Below are positions 1 through 8,808 of a stretch of DNA of 64,000 bases, piece by piece. Below the pieces are notes generated by a model. That model searched no databases, was not told the DNA's origin, and saw nothing but the letters and a program-made list of their open reading frames with translations. The DNA is taken from positions 1 through 64,000 of the forward strand of contig JABXKU010000002.1 of assembly GCA_013619105.1 (NCBI GenBank), in the 5' to 3' direction. This DNA is from Desulfuromonadales bacterium (GTDB taxonomy: Bacteria > Desulfobacterota > Desulfuromonadia > Desulfuromonadales > Syntrophotaleaceae). The translations under genes were made by a program, and so were the position numbers. Each line of letters begins with the position of its first letter. The first letter of the stretch is position 1.

Positions 1-204
1 ATTAATGGTAATGAAAATCTGGCAGTTATTTCTGTGAGCAAGCTGTACAATTCCAGCCAAGTCATCGAACTCAATGTTGATTGCCCGATTCCGGGCATTA
101 AACGTATTCAGGCCGAAATATATGGCATCGGCACCAGCTACAATTGCAGCCTTTATTGACTCAATGTCTCCACCAGGTGCGAGTAGTTCAATTTTTGTTT
201 TCAT
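1..204 (-). CDS. U32-family peptidase-like protein, N-terminal part (runs off the left edge)
   Basis: The minus strand encodes 68 residues from an ATG at 202-204 and stays open to the window edge. The start contains ELLAPGGDIESIKAAI, then GADAIYFGL and a NARN segment, the usual opening of U32 proteins (a TIM-barrel family that includes RNA-hydroxylation factors such as RlhA/TrhP and the UbiU/UbiV pair). The family signature cysteines lie further downstream and cannot be seen, so the subfamily is open. There is no strong Shine-Dalgarno sequence before the ATG, but the start matches the family's conserved N-terminus. The next gene on the same strand ends 356 bases upstream behind its own terminator, so this gene is probably transcribed separately. 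Confidence 0.85.
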   Translation of the reverse strand, partial: MKTKIELLAPGGDIESIKAAIVAGADAIYFGLNTFNARNRAINIEFDDLAGIVQLAHRNNCQIFITIN

Positions 205-499
205 AGTATGGGTGCTGACTTAATTTAATTGATGATATGAGTTAAGGGTTCTCACCTAAACATGAGGGGATGCCGTTGGCAAATATATGCAGGCCTTTTT
301 GATGCGAGCTGTCAATTTATCATCAACGTTATTTCCGTTTTGAAGAAAGGGACATCCCGAGGGTCTATTGGTAGCCATCGGTGCCAGTACGGCTCAATAA
401 TATTTTTTTGCGGATGTCACTTCCATACAGCTGTTGTCATATTCGTCTAGACGGAAAACAGAATAACTATAAGTAGATGGCCTGTTAAGTCTTAAAAAG
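205..499. other. Intergenic stretch, nothing recognised
   Basis: This stretch lies between the start of the U32 gene and the terminator of the oxidoreductase operon. It should carry the U32 promoter on the minus strand, but I see no convincing -35/-10 pair. A 62-codon plus-strand frame at 262-450 has no Shine-Dalgarno sequence and no recognisable composition, so I do not call it. Confidence 0.5.
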
Positions 500-531
500 C
501 AAAAACCCCCAGATAATTCTGAAGGCTTTTG
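500..531 (-). terminator. Rho-independent terminator of the oxidoreductase operon
   Basis: Read on the minus strand, CAAAAGCCTTCAGA pairs with TCTGGGGGTTTTTG across an ATTA loop, giving a 14-pair stem with a few G-T pairs, followed by a T-rich run at 493-499. It lies 30 bases after the stop codon of the beta-gamma subunit gene. Confidence 0.8.
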
Positions 532-560
532 TTTGACGACAATTAAATTCCCCGTTGAAG

Positions 561-1976
561 TCACACTTCTTTAGCGGCTTGCCATCCGGCTTTCACCGCT
601 TTCAGGTTGATATCGATCAGGGCCTGTTTCTTAAAGGTTTCGCGAAGGAAACCTTCCAGTTCATCTAGACTAAACATGCCGGTTTTCTTAGCAAAAAATC
701 CCAAAACGACAACGTTTGCGGCTTTCGCGGACCCAGCTTCGGTTGCCAGATCCGTCGCTGGCAGGGCGTAAGCTTGGCCTTTAAGATCGGCGGGGATCTG
801 ATCGATCAAGGAGCTGTTATAGATAATCAGACCATCTTCCGGCACCAGTGCTCCAAATTTAACGAGGGAAGGGCGGTTCAGGGCAACCAAGACGTTAGGA
901 TTGTCCACTATCGGGGAACCGATGGTGTTTTTACTGACCACCACGGAACTGTTGGCCACACCGCCGCGCATCTCCGGACCATAAGAGGGTAGCCAGGTGA
1001 CCTGCATGTTGCGCTGCATGGCTAATTTCGCCATCATCATGCCGAGAGATAAGACTCCTTGGCCGCCGAATCCAGCAAATTTGAAGCGCAGCTCATCCTG
1101 CAGCATTTCAATTTGTTGGCTGCTTTCCTTTTCGGTATCCACCAATCCCAGCTGTTCAGACACCGCCGCAAATTCAACCCGTTCACAGGAGCGTTCTACC
1201 GCCTCCCGCTCGTCTGCAATATCCTTAAATACGCCGAAGGGGTACTGCTTGCTGACCACCTCGTCGATCCACTTGCAAGACTCAACTGGATTTTTTTTCC
1301 AGTTGGTTGGGCATTGGGAGAGTACTTCAATAAAGGCGTAACCCTTTTTGTCCCGTTGGATTTCAAACCCTCGTTTGATGACCTTGATCGCTTGACGAAT
1401 ATTTTTTGGATTGTTAACGCCAACCCGGGCGACAAGGGTCGGTGCTTCCAGCCCGGCGATTATCTCGGCCATCTGTAGTGGAAAACCATCGTTTTTGACG
1501 GTGCGTCCGGTGGGGGAGGTGGCCGAGGTCTGGTCGATAAGCGTGGTAGGGGCCATCTGACCGCCGGTCATGCCGTAGATGTTGTTATTGACAAAAAAGA
1601 CAATCATGTTTTCGCCACGGTTGGCCGCATGGATAGCGTTACTGGTGCCGATCGCTGCCAGATCGCCATCCCCCTGATAAGAGACGGTGATCGCATCGGG
1701 ATTAGCGCGGCTGATGCCCGTGGCAACGGCCGAGGCGCGGCCGTGAGCCGCTGAAGCACAGGCCCCTTCGAAATAATAGTAAATAAAGACTCCGCAGCCT
1801 ACCGGACCGACGTAGATGGTTCGATCCTGAATGCCAAGCTCAGCGACCTGATCAGCAATGATTTTATTCAGGGTGCCGTGTCCACATCCGGGGCAATAGT
1901 GGGTAGTCTTTTGCATGCTCGGCTTGCGCTCGAAGGTGTCGAAAAAGGCCGATGATTTTTCGAATACTTTAGTCAT
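561..1976 (-). CDS. 2-oxoacid:ferredoxin oxidoreductase, fused beta (TPP-binding) and gamma subunits
   Basis: The 471-residue protein joins two subunits that are usually separate. Residues about 20-280 are the thiamine-diphosphate-binding beta part: CPGCGHG near residue 28, GDGD near residue 102 followed by the NNN of the TPP/Mg site. Residues about 290-470 are the gamma part, with FAGFGGQGVLSLG and YGPEMRGG. The enzyme should oxidatively decarboxylate a 2-oxoacid to its acyl-CoA and pass electrons to ferredoxin, or run in reverse. I chose the ATG at 1974-1976 because AGGAGG lies just upstream. It overlaps the alpha-subunit gene by 8 bases, so the two are probably translationally coupled. An in-frame start at 2045 would add 23 residues unlike the family. 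The substrate cannot be read from sequence; branched-chain, aryl or 2-oxoglutarate are all possible. Confidence 0.9.
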   Translation of the reverse strand: MTKVFEKSSAFFDTFERKPSMQKTTHYCPGCGHGTLNKIIADQVAELGIQDRTIYVGPVGCGVFIYYYFEGACASAAHGRASAVATGISRANPDAITVSYQGDGDLAAIGTSNAIHAANRGENMIVFFVNNNIYGMTGGQMAPTTLIDQTSATSPTGRTVKNDGFPLQMAEIIAGLEAPTLVARVGVNNPKNIRQAIKVIKRGFEIQRDKKGYAFIEVLSQCPTNWKKNPVESCKWIDEVVSKQYPFGVFKDIADEREAVERSCERVEFAAVSEQLGLVDTEKESSQQIEMLQDELRFKFAGFGGQGVLSLGMMMAKLAMQRNMQVTWLPSYGPEMRGGVANSSVVVSKNTIGSPIVDNPNVLVALNRPSLVKFGALVPEDGLIIYNSSLIDQIPADLKGQAYALPATDLATEAGSAKAANVVVLGFFAKKTGMFSLDELEGFLRETFKKQALIDINLKAVKAGWQAAKEV

Positions 1977-3024
1977 TTTTAGCCTCCTGTAGACACAGTT
2001 TGGCCTGTTCGACCAGTTCCCCCATTTCTGGGAGATTGCCACCAACCCGGCCGTAATGTTTTACCGAATGTCCTGGGAGCGACAGCCGAACATCTTCCAC
2101 AAACTGGCCACGACTCAATTCGACCGATAAGACCGGGACGCCCGGTTTGACGATCTCCTGATAAACCTTGGCGGGAAAGGGCCATAGGGTCTGTGGCCGG
2201 ACCAGCGCGGCGTTGATCCCCTGTTCATTCAGCAGGTCGACGGCACTGCGCAGCATCCGGCCTGTGATGCCATAGCCGGTCAGGACGATATCTGGGACAT
2301 CGGCACCGTAGACTTCGGCTCTGGCTTCGCTGTCGGTAATCTGCTTGTATTTCGCATGCAGTTGGTTGATGTGGGTTTCCATATCATCAAAGTCGATATA
2401 GATCGAGGTGATAAGGTTGTTGTTGCTCTCCGGTTGAGTGTCGAGAGCCCAGGGTTTGTCGCTTCTTTGAGTCGGCTCCTGGCGGATGTCTATCGGTTCC
2501 ATCATCTGCCCCAAGGTAGCGTCGGTGAGCAGGAAGACGGGGGTCCGCCATTTGTCAGCCAGATCGAAGGCTTCGATGGTCATCTGGTAGGTCTCTTCCA
2601 CCGAAGCGGGTGCCAGGACGATGGCCCGATAATCACCGTGGCCGCCTCCTTTGACTACCTGGAAATAGTCGCTCTGTTCCGGACCGATGTTGCCGAGACC
2701 AGGGCCAACCCGCTGGACATCGACGATAACGCAGGGCAACTCGGCGCCGGCCAGATAGGAAATGCCTTCCATTTTCAGACTGATGCCGGGGCCTGAACTG
2801 GCTGTCATGGTGCGTAGACCCGAGGAAGCAGAACCATAGACCATGTTGATGGCACCGACTTCACACTCGGCCTGAACAAAAATTTTGCCAAGGGGGAGAA
2901 AATACTCGCTGGCGGCATGGGCGATTTCACTAGCTGGAGTAATTGGGTAGCCGTAATAGGCGTCGCAACCGGCGACAAGGGCACCGATGACCACCGCCTC
3001 GTTTCCTTTAACTAATTTTTTCAA
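1969..3024 (-). CDS. vorB: 2-oxoacid:ferredoxin oxidoreductase alpha subunit, VorB type
   Basis: The 351-residue protein carries the pyrimidine-binding and transketolase-like C-terminal domains of the alpha subunit of 2-oxoacid:ferredoxin oxidoreductases. Clear family segments are YGYPITPASEIAH near residue 24, then AECEVGAINMVYGSA, SSGPGISLKMEGISYLAGAE and GGGHGDYR. These match the proteins usually named VorB (2-oxoisovalerate type) more closely than the longer KorA. The start is a TTG at 3022-3024, supported by AGGAGT about 8 bases upstream. It lies 22 bases after the ligase-ferredoxin gene and overlaps the beta-gamma gene. With the ferredoxin domain fused to the ligase, the four functions (alpha, beta, gamma, delta) are spread over three polypeptides. 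The name is by family resemblance; substrate specificity is unproven. Confidence 0.88.
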   Translation of the reverse strand: MKKLVKGNEAVVIGALVAGCDAYYGYPITPASEIAHAASEYFLPLGKIFVQAECEVGAINMVYGSASSGLRTMTASSGPGISLKMEGISYLAGAELPCVIVDVQRVGPGLGNIGPEQSDYFQVVKGGGHGDYRAIVLAPASVEETYQMTIEAFDLADKWRTPVFLLTDATLGQMMEPIDIRQEPTQRSDKPWALDTQPESNNNLITSIYIDFDDMETHINQLHAKYKQITDSEARAEVYGADVPDIVLTGYGITGRMLRSAVDLLNEQGINAALVRPQTLWPFPAKVYQEIVKPGVPVLSVELSRGQFVEDVRLSLPGHSVKHYGRVGGNLPEMGELVEQAKLCLQEAKND

Positions 3025-3046
3025 AATAGTGACTCCTGATAGCTAC

Positions 3047-4933
3047 TTATGGGCGTTTAACGGTGATCGCACCAGGTTCAGGGCAGACCAGATAGCAGTT
3101 GCCGCAGCCAATGCATCCTTCCACTGAAACCACTGTGGTCGGGTAGCCCAGGGCATTGATCTTGTCTGAGGCACTCAGGACCTTTTTCGGGCAATGGATG
3201 ATGCAGAGACCGCAGGCTTTACACAGGTCTGCATGGATGATTACGGAAGGTTTGCTGCTGTCCATTTCGGTTGCTGTCTCATCGTGAAATAATTCGTCTT
3301 TGATGCCGAGCTGTTCACAGGCGATGTCACGCAACTTGAATTTCTGGACCTTGCCGCTTGCGGTCATCGGATACGCATCGAGAAAAAAGACATGTTTAGG
3401 CTTTTTGTAGGGGGCAATGCGGGTACGTGCGAAGTCGATGACGTCTTCTCCGGTGATATCTGTACCCTCTTTGGGGATGATGAAGGCCCCGACCACTTCA
3501 CCGAATTTCTCGTCGGGAATGCCGATCACCTGAACATCTAGGATGCCCTCCATGGTGTAAAGAAATTCTTCAATCTCACGGGGATAGATGTTCTCACCAC
3601 CGCGGATGATCATGTCCTTGATCCGGCCGGTGATACGGAAGTAGCCCTCTTCGTCCATTGCCGCCTGATCACCGGAGTGCAGCCAGCCCTCAGCATCGAT
3701 TGCGATACTGCTCTGTTCCGGCATGTTGTAGTAGCCCTTCATGACGTTGTATCCACGGCAGCAGAGCTCACCACGTTCGCCCGTAGTAACCTCTGCACCG
3801 GTGTCAGGGTCGATGATTTTGACTTCAATCTCCGGCAGCGCTGCCCCAACGGTGCCGGTGCGCTGAGCCACCGAGTCGTCTGTACGAGTCTGGGTGATAA
3901 CAGGGGAGGCCTCGGTTAAGCCATAAGCGATGGTGATGTCGGTGCAATGCATCTTCTCCATTACCTGACGCATGGTCTTTTCCGGGCAGGGTGAGCCGGC
4001 CATAATTCCGGTGCGCAAGGAACTGAGATCGAACATGTCAAACATCGGGTGATCCAGTTCAGCGATGAACATGGTTGGCACACCGTAGACCGCCGTACAC
4101 TTCTCTTTTTGAATTGCCGCCAGAGTCAGCAAGGGGTCGAAAATTTCCAATGGGACCAGGGTTGTCCCGTGGGTCAGTGCCGCCATTACCCCGAGAACGC
4201 AACCGAAACAGTGGAAGAGAGGTACCGGCAGACAAAGCCGGTCGGCCTCGGTGAACTTTTGGCGATTGCCGATGTAATAGCCGTTGTTGAGGATATTGTA
4301 GTGGCTGAGCATTACCCCCTTGGGGAAGCCGGTGGTCCCCGAGGTGTACTGCATATTGATGACATCGTGTGCCGAGAGAGAGTCTTTAATGGCGTTCAGT
4401 TCGCTGTTATCATACTGATCGCCAAGCAACATCAGCTCGCGTGAATTGTAGGTGCCGCGGTGCTTCTCCTGGCCAATAAAAATAACGTTTTCCAGCGCCG
4501 GGAACTTTTCACTCTTCAGCTGGCCGCGTTTACAGGAGGAGAGCTCCGGGATCAGTTCGTTGACTGTTTTCAGGTAGTCATGATCGCGGAAGTGACCGAT
4601 CATGGCCAAGGCCTTAAGGTCAGCCTGTTTGATCAGATATTCCAACTCGAAGCTGCGGTAATGAGTATTGATGGTGACCAACACCGCGCCGATCTTAGCG
4701 GTGGCGAACATGAAGGTGGTCCAGTCTGGCACGTTGGTCGCCCAGATGCCGACATTATCGCCCTTGCCGATCCCGATGGCCAGCAAGCCCTTGGCTAAAC
4801 GGTTAACCCGTTCGTCAAATTGTTTAAAGGTGAAGCGAAGATCACGGTCGGGATAGACGATGAATTCATGGTCTGGCAGACGCTGTACCTGCTCTTCGAA
4901 GAAAGCACCGATGGTTTTATCTGTATAAGGCAT
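3047..4933 (-). CDS. AMP-forming acyl-CoA ligase with a C-terminal 2[4Fe-4S] ferredoxin domain
   Basis: Residues 1 to about 550 form a complete ANL-superfamily acyl-CoA synthetase. It has the AMP-binding loop [11 protein letters not shown] near residue 197, a YGLTEASPV motif, the GWLHSGD and [16 protein letters not shown] hinge motifs, and the catalytic-lysine segment [12 protein letters not shown]. Residues about 566-628 add a bacterial ferredoxin fold with [12 protein letters not shown] and [12 protein letters not shown], enough for two [4Fe-4S] clusters. Ligases of this class normally stop near residue 550. No separate delta (ferredoxin) subunit gene is present in the operon, so the fused domain probably fills that role. 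I infer that acid activation to acyl-CoA is physically coupled to the oxidoreductase, for example during reductive carboxylation of acyl-CoA or 2-oxoacid oxidation. A Shine-Dalgarno sequence (GGAG) precedes the ATG. Confidence 0.92.
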   Translation of the reverse strand: MPYTDKTIGAFFEEQVQRLPDHEFIVYPDRDLRFTFKQFDERVNRLAKGLLAIGIGKGDNVGIWATNVPDWTTFMFATAKIGAVLVTINTHYRSFELEYLIKQADLKALAMIGHFRDHDYLKTVNELIPELSSCKRGQLKSEKFPALENVIFIGQEKHRGTYNSRELMLLGDQYDNSELNAIKDSLSAHDVINMQYTSGTTGFPKGVMLSHYNILNNGYYIGNRQKFTEADRLCLPVPLFHCFGCVLGVMAALTHGTTLVPLEIFDPLLTLAAIQKEKCTAVYGVPTMFIAELDHPMFDMFDLSSLRTGIMAGSPCPEKTMRQVMEKMHCTDITIAYGLTEASPVITQTRTDDSVAQRTGTVGAALPEIEVKIIDPDTGAEVTTGERGELCCRGYNVMKGYYNMPEQSSIAIDAEGWLHSGDQAAMDEEGYFRITGRIKDMIIRGGENIYPREIEEFLYTMEGILDVQVIGIPDEKFGEVVGAFIIPKEGTDITGEDVIDFARTRIAPYKKPKHVFFLDAYPMTASGKVQKFKLRDIACEQLGIKDELFHDETATEMDSSKPSVIIHADLCKACGLCIIHCPKKVLSASDKINALGYPTTVVSVEGCIGCGNCYLVCPEPGAITVKRP

Positions 4934-4945
4934 AGTGGCCGTCTC

Positions 4946-5524
4946 CTAACAGGGGGTATAGACGACTGCCAGAATGCGCGCATTTTCGTCGCCTTTGGCG
5001 TGGAGATCATGGGGAACGACCGAATCGTAATAGATGCTTTCGCCCGCCTTCAACTCATAAGTGGTTTTTCCATAGGTGATCTCGATCGCACCGTACAGGA
5101 CAAAGATAAATTCTTCTCCTTCATGAGCCGAAAGGGGTGGAGCCTCACCACTGAATGGCTTAACATCGATCATGAAAGGTTCCATGTGACGGTCGAGCTT
5201 GCCAGCTCCCATTGAATAGAAGTCTAAGTTGCTGCTTGTCGCTTTGGGATCTTTGCCGGAAAAACGTATCACGTTGGGAGATTGAGCTGACTTGAATACC
5301 ACCGGACCCTCGATCGGATCATCATCCAGAAGGGTGCCAAGACGGACACCGAGAGCACGTGAAATCTCCATCAACGGAGTGAGGGAAGGGAGCAGGGCTC
5401 CTTCCTCGATCTGCCGGATCTGATCGACATGGCATTGACTCTGCTCCGCTAATTGCTCTGCAGTCATCTGCTTGGCTTCGCGCAACTGACGGATTTTAGC
5501 TCCCACCCTAATTTCGGTAGACAT
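4946..5524 (-). CDS. XRE-family regulator with C-terminal cupin domain
   Basis: The 192-residue protein has an N-terminal lambda-repressor-type helix-turn-helix at about residues 8-62 (IRQLREAKQMTAEQLAEQS) and a C-terminal cupin barrel at about residues 115-190 (HEGEEFIFVLYGAIEITYG, then an SVVPHDLHA segment). Regulators of this build usually sense a small ligand through the cupin. It is the first gene of the operon and is followed after 12 bases by the ligase-ferredoxin gene, so it likely controls acyl-CoA/2-oxoacid metabolism and its own expression. The start at 5522-5524 is chosen because GGGAG lies upstream and the HTH begins directly after it. The longer in-frame extension to 5722 lacks a Shine-Dalgarno sequence and has a different composition. 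Confidence 0.9.
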   Translation of the reverse strand: MSTEIRVGAKIRQLREAKQMTAEQLAEQSQCHVDQIRQIEEGALLPSLTPLMEISRALGVRLGTLLDDDPIEGPVVFKSAQSPNVIRFSGKDPKATSSNLDFYSMGAGKLDRHMEPFMIDVKPFSGEAPPLSAHEGEEFIFVLYGAIEITYGKTTYELKAGESIYYDSVVPHDLHAKGDENARILAVVYTPC

Positions 5525-6052
5525 GTATATCTCCCTTTTAGACAGTGTTTTATATATGGAATAGTAAAAAATATCGATTGAAAGATCTTGGCCTAATAAC
5601 CTGCCCCATAAGCCGAAAATCGTCAAGGGAGAAAGTTTGCTCCGGGTGAAGTTTTGTTTGGGACAAATTAAAACCCGTTGATAGCCGATGTTTTTAAGTC
5701 CCTTTTTCAATTCCTTCATCATCTTTTAACGGAAGTTTAAAAGACTTATATAAAAATGTTTGTCGATGAGAGTTAGCGTGGTCAGAGCGTAGTTTAGCTA
5801 TATAGATGTGACCTGAAAGGCTCATTCTGCGATATATACCCATTTGAAGAATAAAGAACTCCCTTTAGGAAGTCACAGCGATAGGGCTGTCGGCAGGTCC
5901 GTTCCGCGGGACAGAGTCGGCGTACTTGTTATCTCAACATTCTTCGGTTGGCGTGTTATATGAGCTTTATCTTGATCATCCCTACCCAAATTTCGTACGG
6001 TAAGCTTCAAGGGCTAATTTGAATTGCAATAACATTTCTTTCGGGATAAGCC
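5525..6052. other. Intergenic stretch upstream of the XRE-cupin operon
   Basis: About 530 bases between the start of the minus-strand operon and the small frame at 6053. It must hold the operon promoter on the minus strand. A TTGACG occurs near 5625-5630, but no good -10 box follows at the right distance. The GC-rich part at 5870-5930 can fold locally but matches no riboswitch that I recognise. Confidence 0.4.
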
Positions 6053-6193
6053 GTGGACCGTTTCAACGATCTTGAAATACGCATCGATTCACAATGCCCC
6101 ATGATCTGTATTGAAACCCACGAGAATGCCTGTTGCCCAAGAGGGTGTGAGTCTTATTTCATAGTGAGCACATTGACTAAGAGGCATTTATGA
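6053..6193 (+). pseudogene. 46-codon open frame resembling the N-terminus of an AAA-type ATPase; possible remnant
   Basis: A GTG at 6053 opens a 46-codon frame ending in TGA at 6191-6193, with a TAA just upstream in the same frame. It includes FNDLEIRIDSQCPMICIET, which resembles the opening of Ycf46-type AAA ATPases (roughly 'L..I.SR.PLI.IET'). There is no room for the ATPase core. The TGA overlaps the ATG of the cupin gene (ATGA), an arrangement typical of translational coupling. It may be a decayed fragment, or a small peptide with four cysteines after the start. There is no convincing Shine-Dalgarno sequence. Confidence 0.35.
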
Positions 6194-6507
6194 CTGGAAA
6201 TATATTTGACGCACTACCAGCCGATATCTCCAATGAAATTTTTGAAGATATTGTACGGACATCCCATGTGCGGATCGAAAGAATTATTTCCAAAGGTCAT
6301 TCTTCACCGGAGGTCGGCTGGTACGATCAGGGTGAAAATGAATGGGTGGTCGTTCTAGAGGGTTCCGGTTCGATTCTTTTTGAGGATGGCAGACAAGTTG
6401 TTCTGAAAAAAGGGGATTATCTTAATATCCCAGCACATTCTAAACACAAGGTGTTGGGGACCGATAAAGAAGAGGTAACAATCTGGCTGGCAGTTTTTTA
6501 TGATTAA
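6190..6507 (+). CDS. Small single-domain cupin protein
   Basis: The 105-residue protein is a single cupin barrel: a WYDQGENEWVVVLEGSGSI strand pair (cupin motif 1) and an LKKGDYLNIPAHSKHKV segment (motif 2) with histidines that could bind metal. Close relatives are annotated only as cupin proteins, so the substrate is unknown. It is complete for the type. The ATG at 6190 overlaps the stop of the small upstream frame at 6053-6193. No Shine-Dalgarno sequence is obvious, so translation may depend on that upstream frame. No clear terminator follows. Confidence 0.82.
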   Translation: MTGNIFDALPADISNEIFEDIVRTSHVRIERIISKGHSSPEVGWYDQGENEWVVVLEGSGSILFEDGRQVVLKKGDYLNIPAHSKHKVLGTDKEEVTIWLAVFYD

Positions 6508-6808
6508 TCAGGCAGCCCGGATGCTGCGTAACTGAATTCGTGGTAGCGCCTGTTCTATAGTCACCGTAAGCTCAGGGGGGAAATACAATCCTGCCCCACA
6601 TTGACAAGTTCGCTAAGGTCGGTACGATAAGCTAACAGTCTGCAAAGCGCGCATCCATATCCCCGGCGGTACTTCTTCGAGATGCCTGATGCAGTGATCG
6701 GCAAAATAGAGAATAGCTAGGTTGCAGATGGCTCTGGGACAGCGCCTTACCGATCTGAAAGTCTAAACTTCTTGTCCCGCTGTTTTCCTCTTCGGAAGGA
6801 GCAACGAC
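6508..6808. other. Intergenic stretch, no gene recognised
   Basis: About 300 bases between the cupin and SpoIIAA-like genes. A TTGACA occurs at 6601-6606, but its possible -10 element is poor. Frames on both strands are short and look non-coding. Confidence 0.4.
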
Positions 6809-7177
6809 ATGCTCGAGCATACCCTTGATACGGTGCATTCCATTCTGTACGTGCGACCCACATCCCCCCTTGAGCAGACAGACTTTGTACTACTGTCCAA
6901 AATGATCGATCCCTTCATTGAAGATATTGGCGACCTCGCCGGTCTCATCATCGAGAGCCCTGCATTTCCCGGTTGGAAAAGTTTCGGTGCCATGGTGGAG
7001 CACTTTCGATTTGTGCGGGATCATCACAAGCACATCAAGAAGGTCGGCCTGGTCACCGACTCAGTTCTGGGAAATGTCGCCGAGCATTTGGCGTCCCATT
7101 TCGTGGCGGCGGAGATCCGGCAGTTTTCCAGCGGCGAACTAGAGACCGCGAAACAGTGGGTCATAAACCGCCGCTGA
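6809..7177 (+). CDS. SpoIIAA-like STAS/SEC14-type protein
   Basis: The 122-residue protein resembles the SpoIIAA-like family (a STAS/CRAL-TRIO-like alpha/beta fold). It has an N-terminal beta strand, a GLIIESPAFPGWKSFGAMV segment, a basic RDHHKHIKKVGLVTD strand, and a C-terminal FSSGELETAKQWV helix. Members are common in environmental bacteria next to stress or transport genes and have no settled biochemical role. AAGGAG lies upstream of the ATG at a good distance, and a strong terminator lies 124 bases after the stop, so it is probably a single-gene unit. Confidence 0.85.
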   Translation: MLEHTLDTVHSILYVRPTSPLEQTDFVLLSKMIDPFIEDIGDLAGLIIESPAFPGWKSFGAMVEHFRFVRDHHKHIKKVGLVTDSVLGNVAEHLASHFVAAEIRQFSSGELETAKQWVINRR

Positions 7178-7300
7178 TTCGCCGATATTGGCTCTTCTTC
7201 CGACCGCGGATAACCACTCCTGGGCCAATTATTCAGACATGCAGGTTTCTGGATTGACTATGGGAGTTCTGGGGACGCTACATTTCTTGTAAGTACTAAA

Positions 7301-7328
7301 AAGGGCGAACTTCTGTTCGCCCTTTTTT
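7301..7328 (+). terminator. Rho-independent terminator after the SpoIIAA-like gene
   Basis: AAGGGCGAAC pairs perfectly with GTTCGCCCTT across a TTCT loop, followed by a T run. It is preceded by an A run, so it could act in both directions. Confidence 0.9.
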
Positions 7329-7542
7329 ATTGGCCTTCCATGGCATCGCCATTCGGCATCTCGGGGTTGTTCCATTTCACTGTCATGAGGAATAGCGCGG
7401 CGCATCCCGGGAAGAGTAGGGGAGCGGCACGGGTATCTGCGCCAAATGCCTATCTAGTGTATAATTGTAAACAAAGAAACTGTGACGGCTTGCCCATGGG
7501 GCAAACGGGTCCCTCCTCACCTGAAAGAAAGGAGTCTGAGGT

Positions 7543-7689
7543 ATGAAACGGATTAAACTATTATTGGGAATACTGTTGGTGACATTTATGTTGGCTGGTT
7601 GCGCCACGACCGGTGGAACCAAGCATGGCGGTGACGACATTAAATGTCCTGCTTGCGGTTACGAGTTCAATGTGCCTTCGGACGCTTGA
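7543..7689 (+). CDS. Small secreted lipoprotein (48 residues) with a CxxC pair
   Basis: The frame starts at ATG 7543 behind a good Shine-Dalgarno sequence (AAAGGAG) and ends with TGA at 7687-7689. The product has a lipoprotein signal: a KRIK basic start, a hydrophobic stretch and the lipobox LAGC with the modified cysteine at residue 20. A short mature part follows with a KCPACGYEF segment, half of a zinc-ribbon-like knuckle. A strong terminator lies 25 bases further on. Promoter, ribosome site, signal and terminator together make a real gene likely despite the size. The function is unknown; an envelope-anchored metal- or redox-active peptide is possible. Confidence 0.82.
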   Translation: MKRIKLLLGILLVTFMLAGCATTGGTKHGGDDIKCPACGYEFNVPSDA

Positions 7690-7713
7690 TCTCAATATCA
7701 GAACTATCTTAAA

Positions 7714-7745
7714 TAAAAAAGGCAGCTTCGCGCTGCCTTTTTTAT
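7714..7745 (+). terminator. Rho-independent terminator after the small lipoprotein
   Basis: GGCAGC pairs with GCTGCC around a TTCGC loop, with flanking A and T runs extending the stem. Confidence 0.88.
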
Positions 7746-7846
7746 TGGCTCTGTGCGTGAGTTGAGTTGATTTTGGCCAAAGGACATATTCTGTCACAGA
7801 ATAATGAGACTATGCCCCTCAAAAAAAAAGCATGCCTGGAGGGGTT

Positions 7847-8773
7847 ATGGAGCCTTTATCTAAGAAGAAGACCATTAATAGCATTGTCTCTGCATTTGAG
7901 GAACTCTCATCAGCGGACCAGAGACGAGTGTTCACGAGACTCAAGGGGGTGGCCGGTGACGGCCAGGTTGCCGTTGAGAAATTCATCGACGAACTCCGTG
8001 ACAAGCGTTTCCGCAATGGATTCGCCTAGTCCCTATTGCAAGCATGAAAAAGTCGTCCGTAACGGCACTCATGGTCAAAGGTCTTTCGATCCGCAAAGCT
8101 GCCCGATTTTAAGGGTAGCGCCTTCAACGATCTTCACCTGGCGCCACAAACTTCTGACCGCCTTGAAGCGGATGGAGTTGGATGGTTTTGAGGGGCTGCT
8201 GGAGGTCGATGAAACCTACTTCCTCTATTCAGAAAAAGGAAGTCGGAATCTCATGCGTAAAGCGCGGAAACGTGGTTGGACATCTCAATATCGCGGGATA
8301 AGCCGCGAACAAGTTTGCGTGGTCGTTGCACGCGATCGCACCAAGAAAACCCACGCCCGGGTTGCCTGCATGGGTCCTGTCAACAAGGCCAAGGCGAAGA
8401 TCTTGCTCGATCCATACGTAAAGTCCGTATCGTCGATTTGCAGTGATGCCAACGGTACTTGGCGAGTATTTTCGAACGAGGCTGGGGGCGACCACAAAGA
8501 ATTGAACATGAAGCGTAAGTGCCGGGTGATCAAACGGATTTAGCACATCCAGAACGTTAATGCCTTCCACTGCAGGCTTAAGGGCTGGATGGAACGTTTT
8601 AATGGCGTTCAACGAAGTATTTGGACAACTATCTCACTTGGTTCCGGTTCATCGACGCCCGTTCTCGCGAAGCCATGTCTGCCAAAACGCTCGAATTGCT
8701 ACTCACAGCCTGTCTCCCAATCTCACCGGAACGTTATGCGGACATTCGGAGCACAAGGCTAGTCCTGCCTTAG
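7847..8773 (+). pseudogene. Degenerate IS1595-family transposase
   Basis: The plus strand encodes pieces of an IS1595/ISXO2-like transposase in shifting frames. The N-terminus (EPLSKKKTINSIVSAFEELS) starts at ATG 7847 behind GGAGGGG and runs to a false stop at 8027-8029. The frame then shifts to a CKHEKVVRNGTHG zinc-knuckle segment. After that, part of the zinc ribbon and linker is missing and the frame changes again near 8075-8120. The catalytic part follows (APSTIFTWRHKLL, then LEVDETYF and the SDANGTWRVF region). A TAG at 8541-8543 replaces a tyrosine codon, and another frameshift near 8610 precedes the C-terminal part ending at 8773. At least four lesions make it inactive. I could not define terminal inverted repeats. 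Confidence 0.85.
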
Positions 8774-8777
8774 AACT

Positions 8778-8808
8778 AAAAGCCCGCCAGGCTAATTGGC
8801 CGGCTTTT
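8778..8808 (+). terminator. Hairpin after the IS1595 remnant, terminator-like
   Basis: AAAAGCCCGCC pairs with GGCCGGCTTTT with one mismatch; the right arm ends in T's. It belongs to a set of similar hairpins across 8.7-18.8 kb. Confidence 0.6.

Noticed and set aside
262-450. 62-codon plus-strand frame between U32 and oxidoreductase genes
   Set aside because: No ribosome site, unusual composition and no recognisable domain.
5525-5722. 66-residue N-terminal extension of the XRE-cupin regulator
   Set aside because: The HTH starts right after the ATG at 5524, which has a good ribosome site; the extension has none.
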